DNA of 22,415 bases, from assembly GCA_051011595.1 (NCBI GenBank), contig JBPCTQ010000373.1, forward strand, positions 1-22,415, in the 5' to 3' direction. Below are positions 6,720 to 14,218 of the stretch, one piece after another (positions within the stretch are counted from its first letter, which is position 1; every line of letters starts with the position of its first letter). Origin of the DNA: JAOUEE01 sp051011595 (lineage in GTDB: Bacteria > Actinomycetota > Acidimicrobiia > Acidimicrobiales > SHLQ01). The notes below the pieces were generated by a model, which was given only the letters and a program-made list of their open reading frames with translations, made no database searches and was not told the DNA's origin. The position numbers and the translations under genes are program-made.

Positions 6720-8039
6720 GTGACACCGGCCGACGACGGGCTGAGCGGCTCGACGATCGAGTCGGTGCCGACCCGTCTCGAACCCGTCCGGGTGCCGGCG
6801 TCGCGCTACACCGACCCCGCGTTCGCCGGGGCCGAGCTCGAACACGTGTGGCCGCGGGTGTGGCAGATTGCCTGCAGTGTCGACCACGTCAGCGATGCCG
6901 GCGACTGGTTCGAATACCGGGTTGCCGATCGTTCGGTCCTCATCGTGCGGGGTGACGACAACGAGCTGCGGGCTTTCCAGAACGTGTGTCTGCATCGGGG
7001 CAACGAACTGTGCAGCGGCACCGGCACCGGTCTCCACGAGCTGCGTTGCCAGTACCACCGGTGGGCCTGGACGCTCCAGGGAGAGCTGCGAGAGGTTCCC
7101 TCGCGGCGAGGATTCGGCACCATCCGCAACGATGAATACCCGTTGATCCCCGTCGCCGTCGACACGTGGGGGCCGCTGGTCTGGGTCAACCCCGACCCCG
7201 ACGCCATGCCGCTGCTCGAGTATCTCGACGAGATGCCGGCCGATGTGGCCTGGGCCGATCTCGACGAGTTCCGGTGCTCAGCCCTGCTCTCCACCGAGCT
7301 CGAATGCAACTGGAAGACCCTGATCGACGGGTTCAGCGAGACCTACCACGTCCAGGGAATTCATCGCGAGATGTTGCCCATGGTCGACGACGTCAACTCG
7401 CCGCAGCAGATCTGGCACCACGTGGGCAAGCTGCTCCAGCCCTATGGCATCCCCAGTCCGCGGCTGCGCGACGTGCCGCATCAGCAGGTGTGGGATGGCT
7501 TCATCGAGGTCATGGGAGGCCGCGTCGGCATCCCCGATCCGGCCCAGGCCGGGCCGGCACCCTCGATCGATCCCGGGCCGCCCTTCCGCGACCACCTCGC
7601 CGAGTTGATCCGCGACGAATACCAGCGACGCCACGGTGTCGACCTCGGCCGCTTCGGAACCGAGCACCTGCTCGACCTGTCGCAGTACAACGTGTTCCCC
7701 AACGTCACCATCCTGGTGTTCGCCGACATGCTCCAGGTGGTCAAGTCGCGGCCGGGCGCCGATCCCGATTCCTGCATCATGGATGTGCTGGCCTTCGACC
7801 GGCGCCAACCCGGTGCACCGAGGTCGGACCCGGTGACGGTGACGATGGCCAAGGACGCGGTCGACCTCGGACTCGTCCTCAATCAGGACGTCGACAACAT
7901 CGAGCGGGCCCAGCGTGGTCTGCACCAGCCGGGATTCACCCACTTGTCCCTCTCAGGGGAGGAGTGCCGGATCATCAACCTCCACCGCAACCTCGAGCGA
8001 TACATCCCTTCGGCGGCCCGAACAGGAGAACCCGTGTGA
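6720..8039 (+). CDS. Rieske non-haem iron oxygenase, alpha-subunit-like
   Basis: A 439-residue aromatic-ring-hydroxylating-type oxygenase. The Rieske [2Fe-2S] ligands are Cys90-x-His92 and Cys110-x2-His113 (CLHRGNELC and CQYHRW). The mononuclear iron site is the ETYHVQGIH motif with His210 and His215. I cannot assign the third (Asp) ligand with certainty. Such enzymes insert oxygen into aromatic rings or demethylate substrates using a reductase partner, and no ferredoxin or reductase gene is in the window. The GTG start at 6720 is the first in frame after the ArsC-like gene (22-base gap) and gives a plausible N-terminus, but its ribosome site is weak. The stop overlaps the next start by four bases (GTGA), so the two proteins are probably made together. 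Confidence 0.9.
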   Translation: MTPADDGLSGSTIESVPTRLEPVRVPASRYTDPAFAGAELEHVWPRVWQIACSVDHVSDAGDWFEYRVADRSVLIVRGDDNELRAFQNVCLHRGNELCSGTGTGLHELRCQYHRWAWTLQGELREVPSRRGFGTIRNDEYPLIPVAVDTWGPLVWVNPDPDAMPLLEYLDEMPADVAWADLDEFRCSALLSTELECNWKTLIDGFSETYHVQGIHREMLPMVDDVNSPQQIWHHVGKLLQPYGIPSPRLRDVPHQQVWDGFIEVMGGRVGIPDPAQAGPAPSIDPGPPFRDHLAELIRDEYQRRHGVDLGRFGTEHLLDLSQYNVFPNVTILVFADMLQVVKSRPGADPDSCIMDVLAFDRRQPGAPRSDPVTVTMAKDAVDLGLVLNQDVDNIERAQRGLHQPGFTHLSLSGEECRIINLHRNLERYIPSAARTGEPV

Positions 8040-10270
8040 CCGACACCATCGAGACCGAGCTGGTCGGCTACCGCACCTGCTCGTTGTGTGAGGCCATGTG
8101 TGGTCTCGAGATCAACCGGCGCGATGGGCAGTGGTTGATTCGAGGTGATCGTCAAGACCCGTTCAGCAAGGGATTCGTGTGTCCCAAGGGCACCACGCTG
8201 GGCGCGGTCCACGACGATCCCGATCGGCTCACCGCGCCGTTGATCCGGGTGGGTGACGATCCGGCCACGGCAACGTGGCGCGAGGTCACATGGGACGAAG
8301 CCTTCGCCGAGATCGATGATCGTTTCCAGGCCGTGCTCGAGCGTCATGGACGCGACGCGCTGGCCATCTACGCGGGCAATCCCAACGTGCACAGTCATGA
8401 GAACGGGTTGTTCCTGCCCGGGCTCATCCGGGCGCTGGGGTCACGCAACATCTTCTCCGCGTCGACCGTCGACCAGATGCCCAAACATGTCTCGTCAGGG
8501 TTGCTGTTCGGCGACCCGGGCGCCATCCCCGTGCCCGATCTCGACCGCACCGACTTCTTGTTGATGCTCGGAGCCAACCCGCTGGAGAGCAACGGGTCGC
8601 TCTGCACGGCGGCCGACTTCCCGGGGCGACTGGAGGCACTGGTGGCCCGGGGTGGTCGCCTGGTGGTGGTCGATCCCCGTCGCACCAAGACGGCCGACGT
8701 CGGCACCGAACACCTGTCGATCCGGCCGGGGACCGATGCCCACCTGTTGTTGGGTATCGCCCACCAACTGCTGCTCGGCGGCGTCGACCTCGGGTCGATC
8801 GCCGATGTGGTCGACGGTGTGGATCGGCTCCGAGACGTCCTGGCCCCCTTCGACGCAGAGTCGGTGTCCGCGATCACCGGGATCGACGCCGAACGAATCC
8901 GGTCCCTGGCCGTCGACCTGGCCGCCGCTCCCACGGCGGCTGTGTACGCCAGGATCGGGAGCCACACCACCACCTTCGGCACCTTGGCGTCGTGGGCCAC
9001 CGATGTCGTCAACATCCTCACCGGCAACCTCGATCGCCCCGGCGGGGCCATGTTCTCGTTGCCCGCCCACGGCACCCGGGGCGAGGGTCAGGGGCGCGGT
9101 TTCCAGCTCGGTCGCTGGGCCAGCCGGGTTCGGGGTCTGGCCGAGGCGCGCAGCGAGCTGCCGGTGGCTGCCCTGGCCGAGGAGATCCTGACGCCAGGTG
9201 CCGGTCAGATCCGGGCCCTCTTCACGGTGGCCGGCAATCCGGCCCTGTCCTGCCCCGACAGCGAACGTCTCGACGCCGCGTTGGGCGATCTGGAGTTGTT
9301 GGTGAGCGTCGATCCGTGGCTGAACGAGACGACCCGCCACGCCCACGTCATCCTGCCCCCGCCCGGCCCGCTGGCCCGCAGCCACTACGACCTGGCGTTC
9401 TCCGGTCTTGCGGTGCGCAACAACACCAAGTGGACGCCGGCGCTGGTGCCCGCCGAGGGAATGGCCGAGTGGGCCATTCTGGCCCGACTGGCCGCCCTGG
9501 TGGCCGGGGCCGGACCGGCCGCCGACCCGGGGCTGCTCGCCGACGCCGCCATCAACGACCGGCTGGAGCGATCGGCCCGAACGACGGGCCGAAGCGTCGA
9601 CGAAATGCGGTCGGCGATCGAGGAGCCGGGGCGCAGCCCGGCCGACCAGCTGGTCGACATCTTGATCCGAAGTGGACCCTACGGCGAGGGCTTCGGTGCC
9701 GATCCGGCCGGGCTCACCCTCGACAAGGTGGCCGCGGAACCTCACGGCATCGACCTCGGGCCGCTCGAGCCGCGCCTGCCGCTGGCCCTCAAGACCACCG
9801 ATGGCCGCATCGATCTCTTGCCGGCACCGCTGGCTCAGGACCTGGTTCGCCTCACCGACCACCTACAGGAACCGATCGATGATGGGCTCGTGCTGGTCGG
9901 TCGACGCCACCTGCGCTCGAACAACTCGTGGATGCACAACGTGCGGGTCCTGGTGAAGGGTCGGCCGCGGTGCACGCTGCTGGTTCACCCCGACGATGCC
10001 GAGCGGTTGGGCCTCGACGACGGGAAGCCGGCCCAGGTGCGATCGCAGGCCGGTGAGGTGCAGGCCACGGTGGAGATCACCGACCGCATCCGGCCCGGTG
10101 TGGTGAGCCTGCCCCATGGGTGGGGCCACGACGTCGACGGTGTGCGGCTGTCGGTGGCCGCGGCGACCGACGGAGTGAACGCCAACGTGCTCACCGATCC
10201 CGGGCCGATCGATCCCTTGTCGGGGAACGCCCAGCTCAACGCCATTCCGGTGGAGGTCGTGGCGGTCTGA
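8036..10270 (+). CDS. Molybdopterin-dependent oxidoreductase with N-terminal [4Fe-4S] cluster
   Basis: A 744-residue DMSO-reductase-superfamily protein. Cys15-x2-Cys18-x3-Cys22 and Cys49 (GFVCPKG) form the [4Fe-4S] site, followed by the molybdopterin domains. The C-terminal molydopterin-binding domain includes RRHLRSNNSWMHN and SLPHGWGHD. Around residues 142-147 the sequence is ASTVDQMPKH. I see no Cys or Sec there, so it is unlike formate dehydrogenase, and the Mo ligand cannot be named. No twin-arginine signal is visible, so it is probably cytoplasmic. The frame is open far upstream, but the GTG at 8036 has AGGAGA (8024-8029) at six bases and overlaps the Rieske stop by GTGA. It ends 10 bases before a convergent gene, with no obvious terminator. 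The substrate is unknown. Confidence 0.9.
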   Translation: MTDTIETELVGYRTCSLCEAMCGLEINRRDGQWLIRGDRQDPFSKGFVCPKGTTLGAVHDDPDRLTAPLIRVGDDPATATWREVTWDEAFAEIDDRFQAVLERHGRDALAIYAGNPNVHSHENGLFLPGLIRALGSRNIFSASTVDQMPKHVSSGLLFGDPGAIPVPDLDRTDFLLMLGANPLESNGSLCTAADFPGRLEALVARGGRLVVVDPRRTKTADVGTEHLSIRPGTDAHLLLGIAHQLLLGGVDLGSIADVVDGVDRLRDVLAPFDAESVSAITGIDAERIRSLAVDLAAAPTAAVYARIGSHTTTFGTLASWATDVVNILTGNLDRPGGAMFSLPAHGTRGEGQGRGFQLGRWASRVRGLAEARSELPVAALAEEILTPGAGQIRALFTVAGNPALSCPDSERLDAALGDLELLVSVDPWLNETTRHAHVILPPPGPLARSHYDLAFSGLAVRNNTKWTPALVPAEGMAEWAILARLAALVAGAGPAADPGLLADAAINDRLERSARTTGRSVDEMRSAIEEPGRSPADQLVDILIRSGPYGEGFGADPAGLTLDKVAAEPHGIDLGPLEPRLPLALKTTDGRIDLLPAPLAQDLVRLTDHLQEPIDDGLVLVGRRHLRSNNSWMHNVRVLVKGRPRCTLLVHPDDAERLGLDDGKPAQVRSQAGEVQATVEITDRIRPGVVSLPHGWGHDVDGVRLSVAAATDGVNANVLTDPGPIDPLSGNAQLNAIPVEVVAV

Positions 10271-10280
10271 GGCCCGTTGG

Positions 10281-11291
10281 TCAGAACACCTGGCGGCAGG
10301 CCTGCACGAGGTCGGCCAACAGGTCGGGTGCAGCGGAATAGGGGAGCGAGAACCCGAGACGTGTCGCCACGTCGCCGTATCGGTCGCGCAGCTGCTCGGC
10401 GCATTCCTCGGGGGTACCCACCACGGCGATCGTGTGGAGAACTTCGTCGCCGACCACCGCGCCCAGCTCGTCCCAGCGGTTCTCCTTGGTGAGCGACCGC
10501 AGTTGCGGTTGCAGGTCGCCCCAACCATGCGCGTCGAGAGTGACCCGGTAGGCGGGGGTCGATCCGTAGAACGCCAGGTTGAATCGGCAGCCGTTGATGG
10601 CGGTCTCGCGCTCTTCGTCGGTGCGGTGAACCCCGACCATCACGTCGACCCCCAGCTTCACGTCGTTGCGGTCTCGCCCGGCTCGGTCGATCCCCGCGTG
10701 CAGGTTGGGAAGGGTGTGGTCCACGAGCAGCGTTCGGGTGTTGAACGGGTGGATCCAGACACCGTCGGCCACCTCGCCGGCCATCTGTGTCATCCGGGGA
10801 CCGAGGGCGCCCAGCCAGATCGGGGGCGGGCCCCACGGAAGGGCCTCGGGAACGAAGATCGGGGTCATCAGATCGAGGTCGTAGTAGTCGCCGTGGTGAT
10901 CGAGGGTGACCCCGTCCTGCCAGCAGGCGAAGATGGCCTGCACGGCCTCGACCAGCTCTCGCATGTGGGCCACTGGTCGCCCCCACGTGGCGCTGAACCG
11001 GCGTTCGATGTGGGGGCGGATCTGGGTTCCGAGCCCGAGGCTGAAGCGGCCGCCGCTCTGACGGTGCAGATCCCATGCCTGGTAGGCGAGGTGCATCGGG
11101 CTGCGGGGGAAGGCGATGGCCACGTTGGTGGCCAGGTCCAGGTCGGTGTGTTCGGCGGCGAGGACCAGCGGGAAGAAGATGTCGCTGTTTCCTTCGAAGG
11201 TGAACAGGCCGTCGAAGCCTGCGGCGGCGAGCATCCGAGCTCGTTCCGGGACCTCGGCCAACGTGCCCATGAGGGCCGTGTCGATGTGCAT
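10281..11291 (-). CDS. Luciferase-like monooxygenase, probably F420-dependent
   Basis: A 336-residue TIM-barrel flavin/F420 enzyme. Typical stretches are the N-terminus MHIDTALMGTLAEVPERAR, LATNVAIAFPRSPMHLAYQAWDL and FSLGLGTQIRPHIERRF, with PIWLGALGPRMTQMAGEVADG further on. This resembles the TIGR03617-type actinobacterial F420 family, recalled from memory. I chose the ATG at 11291 because the family similarity begins there and a TACGCT -10 box lies only six bases upstream, as expected for a leaderless transcript. The frame is open to a GTG at 11375, giving 28 extra residues without family resemblance. The substrate is unknown. It is convergent with the molybdopterin gene and divergent from the zincin-like gene. 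Confidence 0.88.
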   Translation of the reverse strand: MHIDTALMGTLAEVPERARMLAAAGFDGLFTFEGNSDIFFPLVLAAEHTDLDLATNVAIAFPRSPMHLAYQAWDLHRQSGGRFSLGLGTQIRPHIERRFSATWGRPVAHMRELVEAVQAIFACWQDGVTLDHHGDYYDLDLMTPIFVPEALPWGPPPIWLGALGPRMTQMAGEVADGVWIHPFNTRTLLVDHTLPNLHAGIDRAGRDRNDVKLGVDVMVGVHRTDEERETAINGCRFNLAFYGSTPAYRVTLDAHGWGDLQPQLRSLTKENRWDELGAVVGDEVLHTIAVVGTPEECAEQLRDRYGDVATRLGFSLPYSAAPDLLADLVQACRQVF

Positions 11292-11297
11292 CGGGCC

Positions 11298-11303
11298 AGC
11301 GTA
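11298..11303 (-). promoter_or_regulatory. -10 box TACGCT, leaderless start for the monooxygenase
   Basis: Read on the minus strand, TACGCT ends six bases before ATG 11291, so transcription would begin at or next to the start codon. No good -35 box is seen. Confidence 0.45.
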
Positions 11304-11346
11304 GGGGTCGCTGAGTCGTTGGACCCACCGGATCGAATGGCCCCAA

Positions 11347-11367
11347 CGGCCCTTGTCGAAAGGGCCG
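11347..11367. promoter_or_regulatory. Perfect 8-bp inverted repeat upstream of the zincin-like gene
   Basis: CGGCCCTT (11347-11354) and AAGGGCCG (11360-11367) are exact inverted copies around GTCGA. It lies 22 bases before the ATG at 11390, in the gap between divergent genes. It could be an operator or a leader hairpin; there is no T tract. Confidence 0.45.
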
Positions 11368-11389
11368 GTGATCACCGAAACTGCATGAG

Positions 11390-12145
11390 ATGCACAGTGA
11401 AGGACTGGTCAGGGTTGTCGTTGGTCTGTTGGCCATCGTGTGCACCGGCGGGGCCCTGTTGGTGCTGAATGATGTCGACGCCGCGGCGCCGCCCGATGAA
11501 CGCCCGCCGGTCGAGGTCCTCGGTGCCGTCGAGCTCAGGACCAGCACCACCACCACGCTGGCGTCGGCGCCGGTGGCTCAGGCCGTGGAGCCGGTTCCCA
11601 CCACCGAGGTGGCACCGGTTCCCGCTGCCGTCCCGACTACAACGGTCCCCTCCACGGTCCCGACTACAACGGTTGCTCCCACGACCACGGTGGCGCCGCC
11701 CCCGACTCCCGAGGAGCGAGGTCGTCAAGCACTTTCGGAGATCGCCTATCCCTGGCAGGACCGCTTCCCCGCCTGGCGAATCGAGGTGCACGGCCCCCGC
11801 TCCGGGGTACGGGCCTTGACCTACCCGGATCGCAAGCTGGTCGAGCTGTTCGTCCGAACCGACGACACCGTGGACGGGCTACGTCGGGTCTTGGCCCACG
11901 AGTTGGGCCACGTCGCCGATCTCGAGCTGAACGACGAGTCCGATCGCCAGCGATGGCGTGACGCTCGAGGGGTGGGTGCCGGTGTGCCGTGGTGGCCCGA
12001 CGGCACGTCGTTCGATTTCGACACCATGGCCGGCGATTTCGCCGAAGGGTTCGCCGCCTGGTTGGAAGGGTCGAGCACACAGTCCCGTGTGGGCGGTCCG
12101 CTCACCGCTGACCAGCTGGCCCTCATGGCTGTGCTGGTGGCCTGA
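11390..12145 (+). CDS. Exported or membrane-anchored zincin-like protein with HELGH motif
   Basis: A 251-residue protein. A hydrophobic segment near residues 6-26 acts as signal or anchor, followed by a Thr/Pro/Val-rich linker (about 50-106) and a compact C-terminal domain. That domain holds His170-Glu171-x2-His174 in LAHELGHVADLE, the zinc-metallopeptidase HExxH signature. Glu219 in GDFAEGFAAWL is a possible third zinc ligand, as in gluzincins. I infer a cell-surface peptidase or an inactive relative; the family is not identified. Within the linker, a 17-base stretch recurs 27 bases apart (11630-11646 and 11657-11673), so the linker has grown by short duplication. The ATG at 11390 is the best start, but no strong ribosome site is seen. 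Confidence 0.75.
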   Translation: MHSEGLVRVVVGLLAIVCTGGALLVLNDVDAAAPPDERPPVEVLGAVELRTSTTTTLASAPVAQAVEPVPTTEVAPVPAAVPTTTVPSTVPTTTVAPTTTVAPPPTPEERGRQALSEIAYPWQDRFPAWRIEVHGPRSGVRALTYPDRKLVELFVRTDDTVDGLRRVLAHELGHVADLELNDESDRQRWRDARGVGAGVPWWPDGTSFDFDTMAGDFAEGFAAWLEGSSTQSRVGGPLTADQLALMAVLVA

Positions 12146-12193
12146 GGCGCAACTGCCGGCCCGGTCGGCTGGGCGGCGCCGGCTGCGGTAGGA

Positions 12194-12199
12194 GACAAT
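12194..12199 (+). promoter_or_regulatory. -10-like box GACAAT, possible leaderless start for the acetyltransferase
   Basis: GACAAT ends seven bases before GTG 12207, so the transcript would begin at the start codon. A TAGGAGA stretch (12189-12195) lies about 12 bases before the start, rather far for a ribosome site. Confidence 0.4.
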
Positions 12200-12206
12200 C
12201 AGCGCT

Positions 12207-12767
12207 GTGTATCCGGTCGTCATCGAGGGCGAACGAGTGTGGCTCCGCGAGTTCGACCGCGGCGATGCCCATGCCGTTCAACAATGGACGGGCGACGACG
12301 ACGTGGTGCGGTTCGTGCCACTCGATCGCACCGACGATCAGTCGGTCGTGTCTTACCTGGCCGGTCTGATCGCCGAGAGCGGCGCGGCCGAGCGGGAGGG
12401 GTACACCTTGGCCATCGTCGAACGGTCATCTGGTGAGGTGGTGGGTGCGGTGGCCCTCACCATCGACAGTCGCCGTCACCGGCGCGGCGAGGTGGGGTAC
12501 CTGCTCCGGCGCGACCGATGGGGGCACGGATTGGCGTCCGAAGCCGCTCGGCTGGTGGTCGACTTCGGCTTCTCCGACCTGGGCCTGCACCGGGTGTGGG
12601 CGGTCTGTGACCCGGTCAACGAAGCATCGATCCGGGTGCTCACGAAGCTGGGTATGAGGCGTGAGGGGTTGCTGCGCGACGACCTGCTCATCGACGGCCG
12701 CTGGCGCGACTCCGAGCTCTTCGCCGTGCTCGCCGGCGACTGGTCGTCGTCGTCGGTGTACCTGTAG
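12207..12767 (+). CDS. GNAT-family N-acetyltransferase (RimJ/RimL-like)
   Basis: A 186-residue acetyl-CoA-dependent acetyltransferase. The acetyl-CoA pyrophosphate loop RRDRWGHGLA is at residues 101-110, preceded by the strand EVGYLL. It is followed by LGLHRVWAVCDPVNEASIRV and LTKLGMRREGLLRDD, the C-terminal pattern of RimJ/RimL-type enzymes that modify protein N-termini or small amines. The GTG start gives MYPVVIEGERVWLREF, the normal beginning of this subfamily. It lies between the zincin-like gene (61-base gap) and the TetR gene (43-base gap), with no evident functional link. The substrate is unknown. Confidence 0.88.
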   Translation: MYPVVIEGERVWLREFDRGDAHAVQQWTGDDDVVRFVPLDRTDDQSVVSYLAGLIAESGAAEREGYTLAIVERSSGEVVGAVALTIDSRRHRRGEVGYLLRRDRWGHGLASEAARLVVDFGFSDLGLHRVWAVCDPVNEASIRVLTKLGMRREGLLRDDLLIDGRWRDSELFAVLAGDWSSSSVYL

Positions 12768-12795
12768 CCGCCGCGGGGGCGACCGGCTCCACAAC

Positions 12796-12801
12796 TAGGG
12801 T
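12796..12801 (+). promoter_or_regulatory. -10 box TAGGGT in front of the TetR gene
   Basis: TAGGGT ends nine bases before ATG 12811, again pointing to a leaderless or near-leaderless transcript. A GAGGG stretch (12803-12807) lies three bases before the start and could act as a weak ribosome site. Confidence 0.4.
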
Positions 12802-12810
12802 CGAGGGCTG

Positions 12811-13389
12811 ATGTCGGAGCTGGAGTCACTCACCGAACGACAGGCCGAGCGACGCCGACGGGTGATCCTGGCCGGGACCGCGCTGGCCAGCGAGGGTGGC
12901 TACGACGCGGTGCAGATGCGTGAGGTGGCCACTCGGGCCGAGGTGGCCTTGGGCACCATCTATCACTACTTCTCGTCCAAGGATCACCTCCTGGCTGCGG
13001 CGTTGCACGACTGGATCGACCAATTCGCCCGGCAGGTCGAACTACGGCCTGCTCGAGGTGGCACCGACCGTGAGCGGGTGCTCGATCTGTTGGCTCGGAT
13101 CACCGATGCCATGAGCTCGGACCAGACACTGAGCGCCGCGGTGGTCACCGGGTTCGTGTCGCCGGGTCCCGACATCGCCGAGATACAAGAACAGCTGCAC
13201 CGAACATGGAGCGCAGCCGTGGGTTCGGCGTTCGGGCCCGCGCTGGCGACGCCTCAACAACAACGCATCATCCGGGTGATCGAGCACGTGTGGTTCAGCG
13301 GCCTCATCGGGTGGGTCATGGGGTGGATGCCGCTCGAACAAGCCATCGACGAACTGCACGACGCGGTGGACCTGGTGCTACCGGCCTGA
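12811..13389 (+). CDS. TetR-family regulator, KstR-like
   Basis: A 192-residue DNA-binding repressor. The N-terminal helix-turn-helix spans about residues 35-57: MREVATRAEVALGTIYHYF. The run ALASEGGYDAVQMREVA closely resembles KstR, the mycobacterial/rhodococcal repressor of cholesterol catabolism, as I recall its sequence. The C-terminal ligand domain is all-helical, and KstR-type proteins bind a steroid acyl-CoA. It is convergent with the crotonase gene (7-base gap). A GAAC-N2-GTTC dyad similar to KstR sites lies upstream of the alcohol dehydrogenase operon at 15436. A role in controlling the neighbouring acyl-CoA genes is inferred. Confidence 0.87.
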   Translation: MSELESLTERQAERRRRVILAGTALASEGGYDAVQMREVATRAEVALGTIYHYFSSKDHLLAAALHDWIDQFARQVELRPARGGTDRERVLDLLARITDAMSSDQTLSAAVVTGFVSPGPDIAEIQEQLHRTWSAAVGSAFGPALATPQQQRIIRVIEHVWFSGLIGWVMGWMPLEQAIDELHDAVDLVLPA

Positions 13390-13396
13390 GCGGGAA

Positions 13397-14218
13397 TCAG
13401 CTGAAGTCGGGCGGTCGGCGGTCGCGGAAGGCGGCCACCCCTTCGGCATAGTCGGGTCCGGCCATCATCTCGTCGAGGAGTCGATTGGCGTCGTGCACCG
13501 AGCCGGCCGCATCACGGTGGAGATCTTGGTAGAGCTGGCGCCGAGTGACCGAGAGCGATGACGGGGCAACTTCACGGGCCAGCACCCGGGCGTACTCGGT
13601 GGCCCGGTCGAGTACCTCGTCGGCCGGCAGCGCTTCGAGGGCCAGTCCCCACTGGGCGGCCTCGACTCCACTGAAGATGCGGCTGGTGAGGAGGAGGTCG
13701 GTGGCGCGCGTGAGCCCGACACGGCGGGGGAGGAGCCAGCTCAGCCCGTACTCGGCAGGCAGGCCCAATCGACCGTGCGCAGTGGTGAGACGAGCGTGTT
13801 CGGCGACGAAGGTCACGTCGGCGAAACAGGCTGCCGCCAGGCCAACGCCCGCAGCACTGCCGTTCACGGCCGCGATCACCGGTATCCGCAGCCCGAACTG
13901 GAAGGCGAAATCGGCGTCGAACTCCGGCCGGATGCCGTACCCGGGAGTGGCCAGGTCGGGACCGGTTCCCGGGTCGTAGCCTCCGCGCTCGGCGTGGCCC
14001 GCCAACGCGTCGGCGTCGCCCCCCACGCAGAAGGCACCGCCCTCGGGATCACCGGTGAGGACCACGGCACGAACGGCCTCATCGTCGTCGGCCTGTTGCA
14101 GGCACTGCCGGTACTCGGTGTGCATTCGACCGGTCCAGGCGTTGTGGCGTGCCGGTCGCGACAAGGAGATGGTGGCCACGGCGCCGTCGACGTCGTACGT
14201 GGTTGCCTTGAGCTCCAC
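13397..14218 (-). CDS. Crotonase (enoyl-CoA hydratase/isomerase) family protein
   Basis: A 273-residue crotonase homologue. It has AVNGSAAGVGLAAACFAD for the oxyanion-hole region and RLGLPAEYGLSWLLPRRVG in the active-site loop. By eye, neither classical hydratase Glu is present; a Glu in GLPAEYG takes the acidic position used by other subgroups. The GTG at 14218 starts VELKATTYDVDGAVATISL, the normal family N-terminus. It overlaps the upstream stop by one base (TAGTG), so it is translationally coupled to the unrecognised 382-residue protein. The frame is open further upstream, but that part is a shadow of the neighbour. The substrate is unknown. Confidence 0.9.
   Translation of the reverse strand: MELKATTYDVDGAVATISLSRPARHNAWTGRMHTEYRQCLQQADDDEAVRAVVLTGDPEGGAFCVGGDADALAGHAERGGYDPGTGPDLATPGYGIRPEFDADFAFQFGLRIPVIAAVNGSAAGVGLAAACFADVTFVAEHARLTTAHGRLGLPAEYGLSWLLPRRVGLTRATDLLLTSRIFSGVEAAQWGLALEALPADEVLDRATEYARVLAREVAPSSLSVTRRQLYQDLHRDAAGSVHDANRLLDEMMAGPDYAEGVAAFRDRRPPDFS

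Noticed and set aside
7166..8035. N-terminal extension of the molybdopterin protein by 290 codons
   Set aside because: It overlaps the Rieske gene in another frame and is Arg-rich nonsense. The GTG at 8036 has a ribosome site and begins just before the Fe-S motif.
10434..11468. Plus-strand open frame of 344 codons
   Set aside because: It is antisense to the well-supported luciferase-like monooxygenase.
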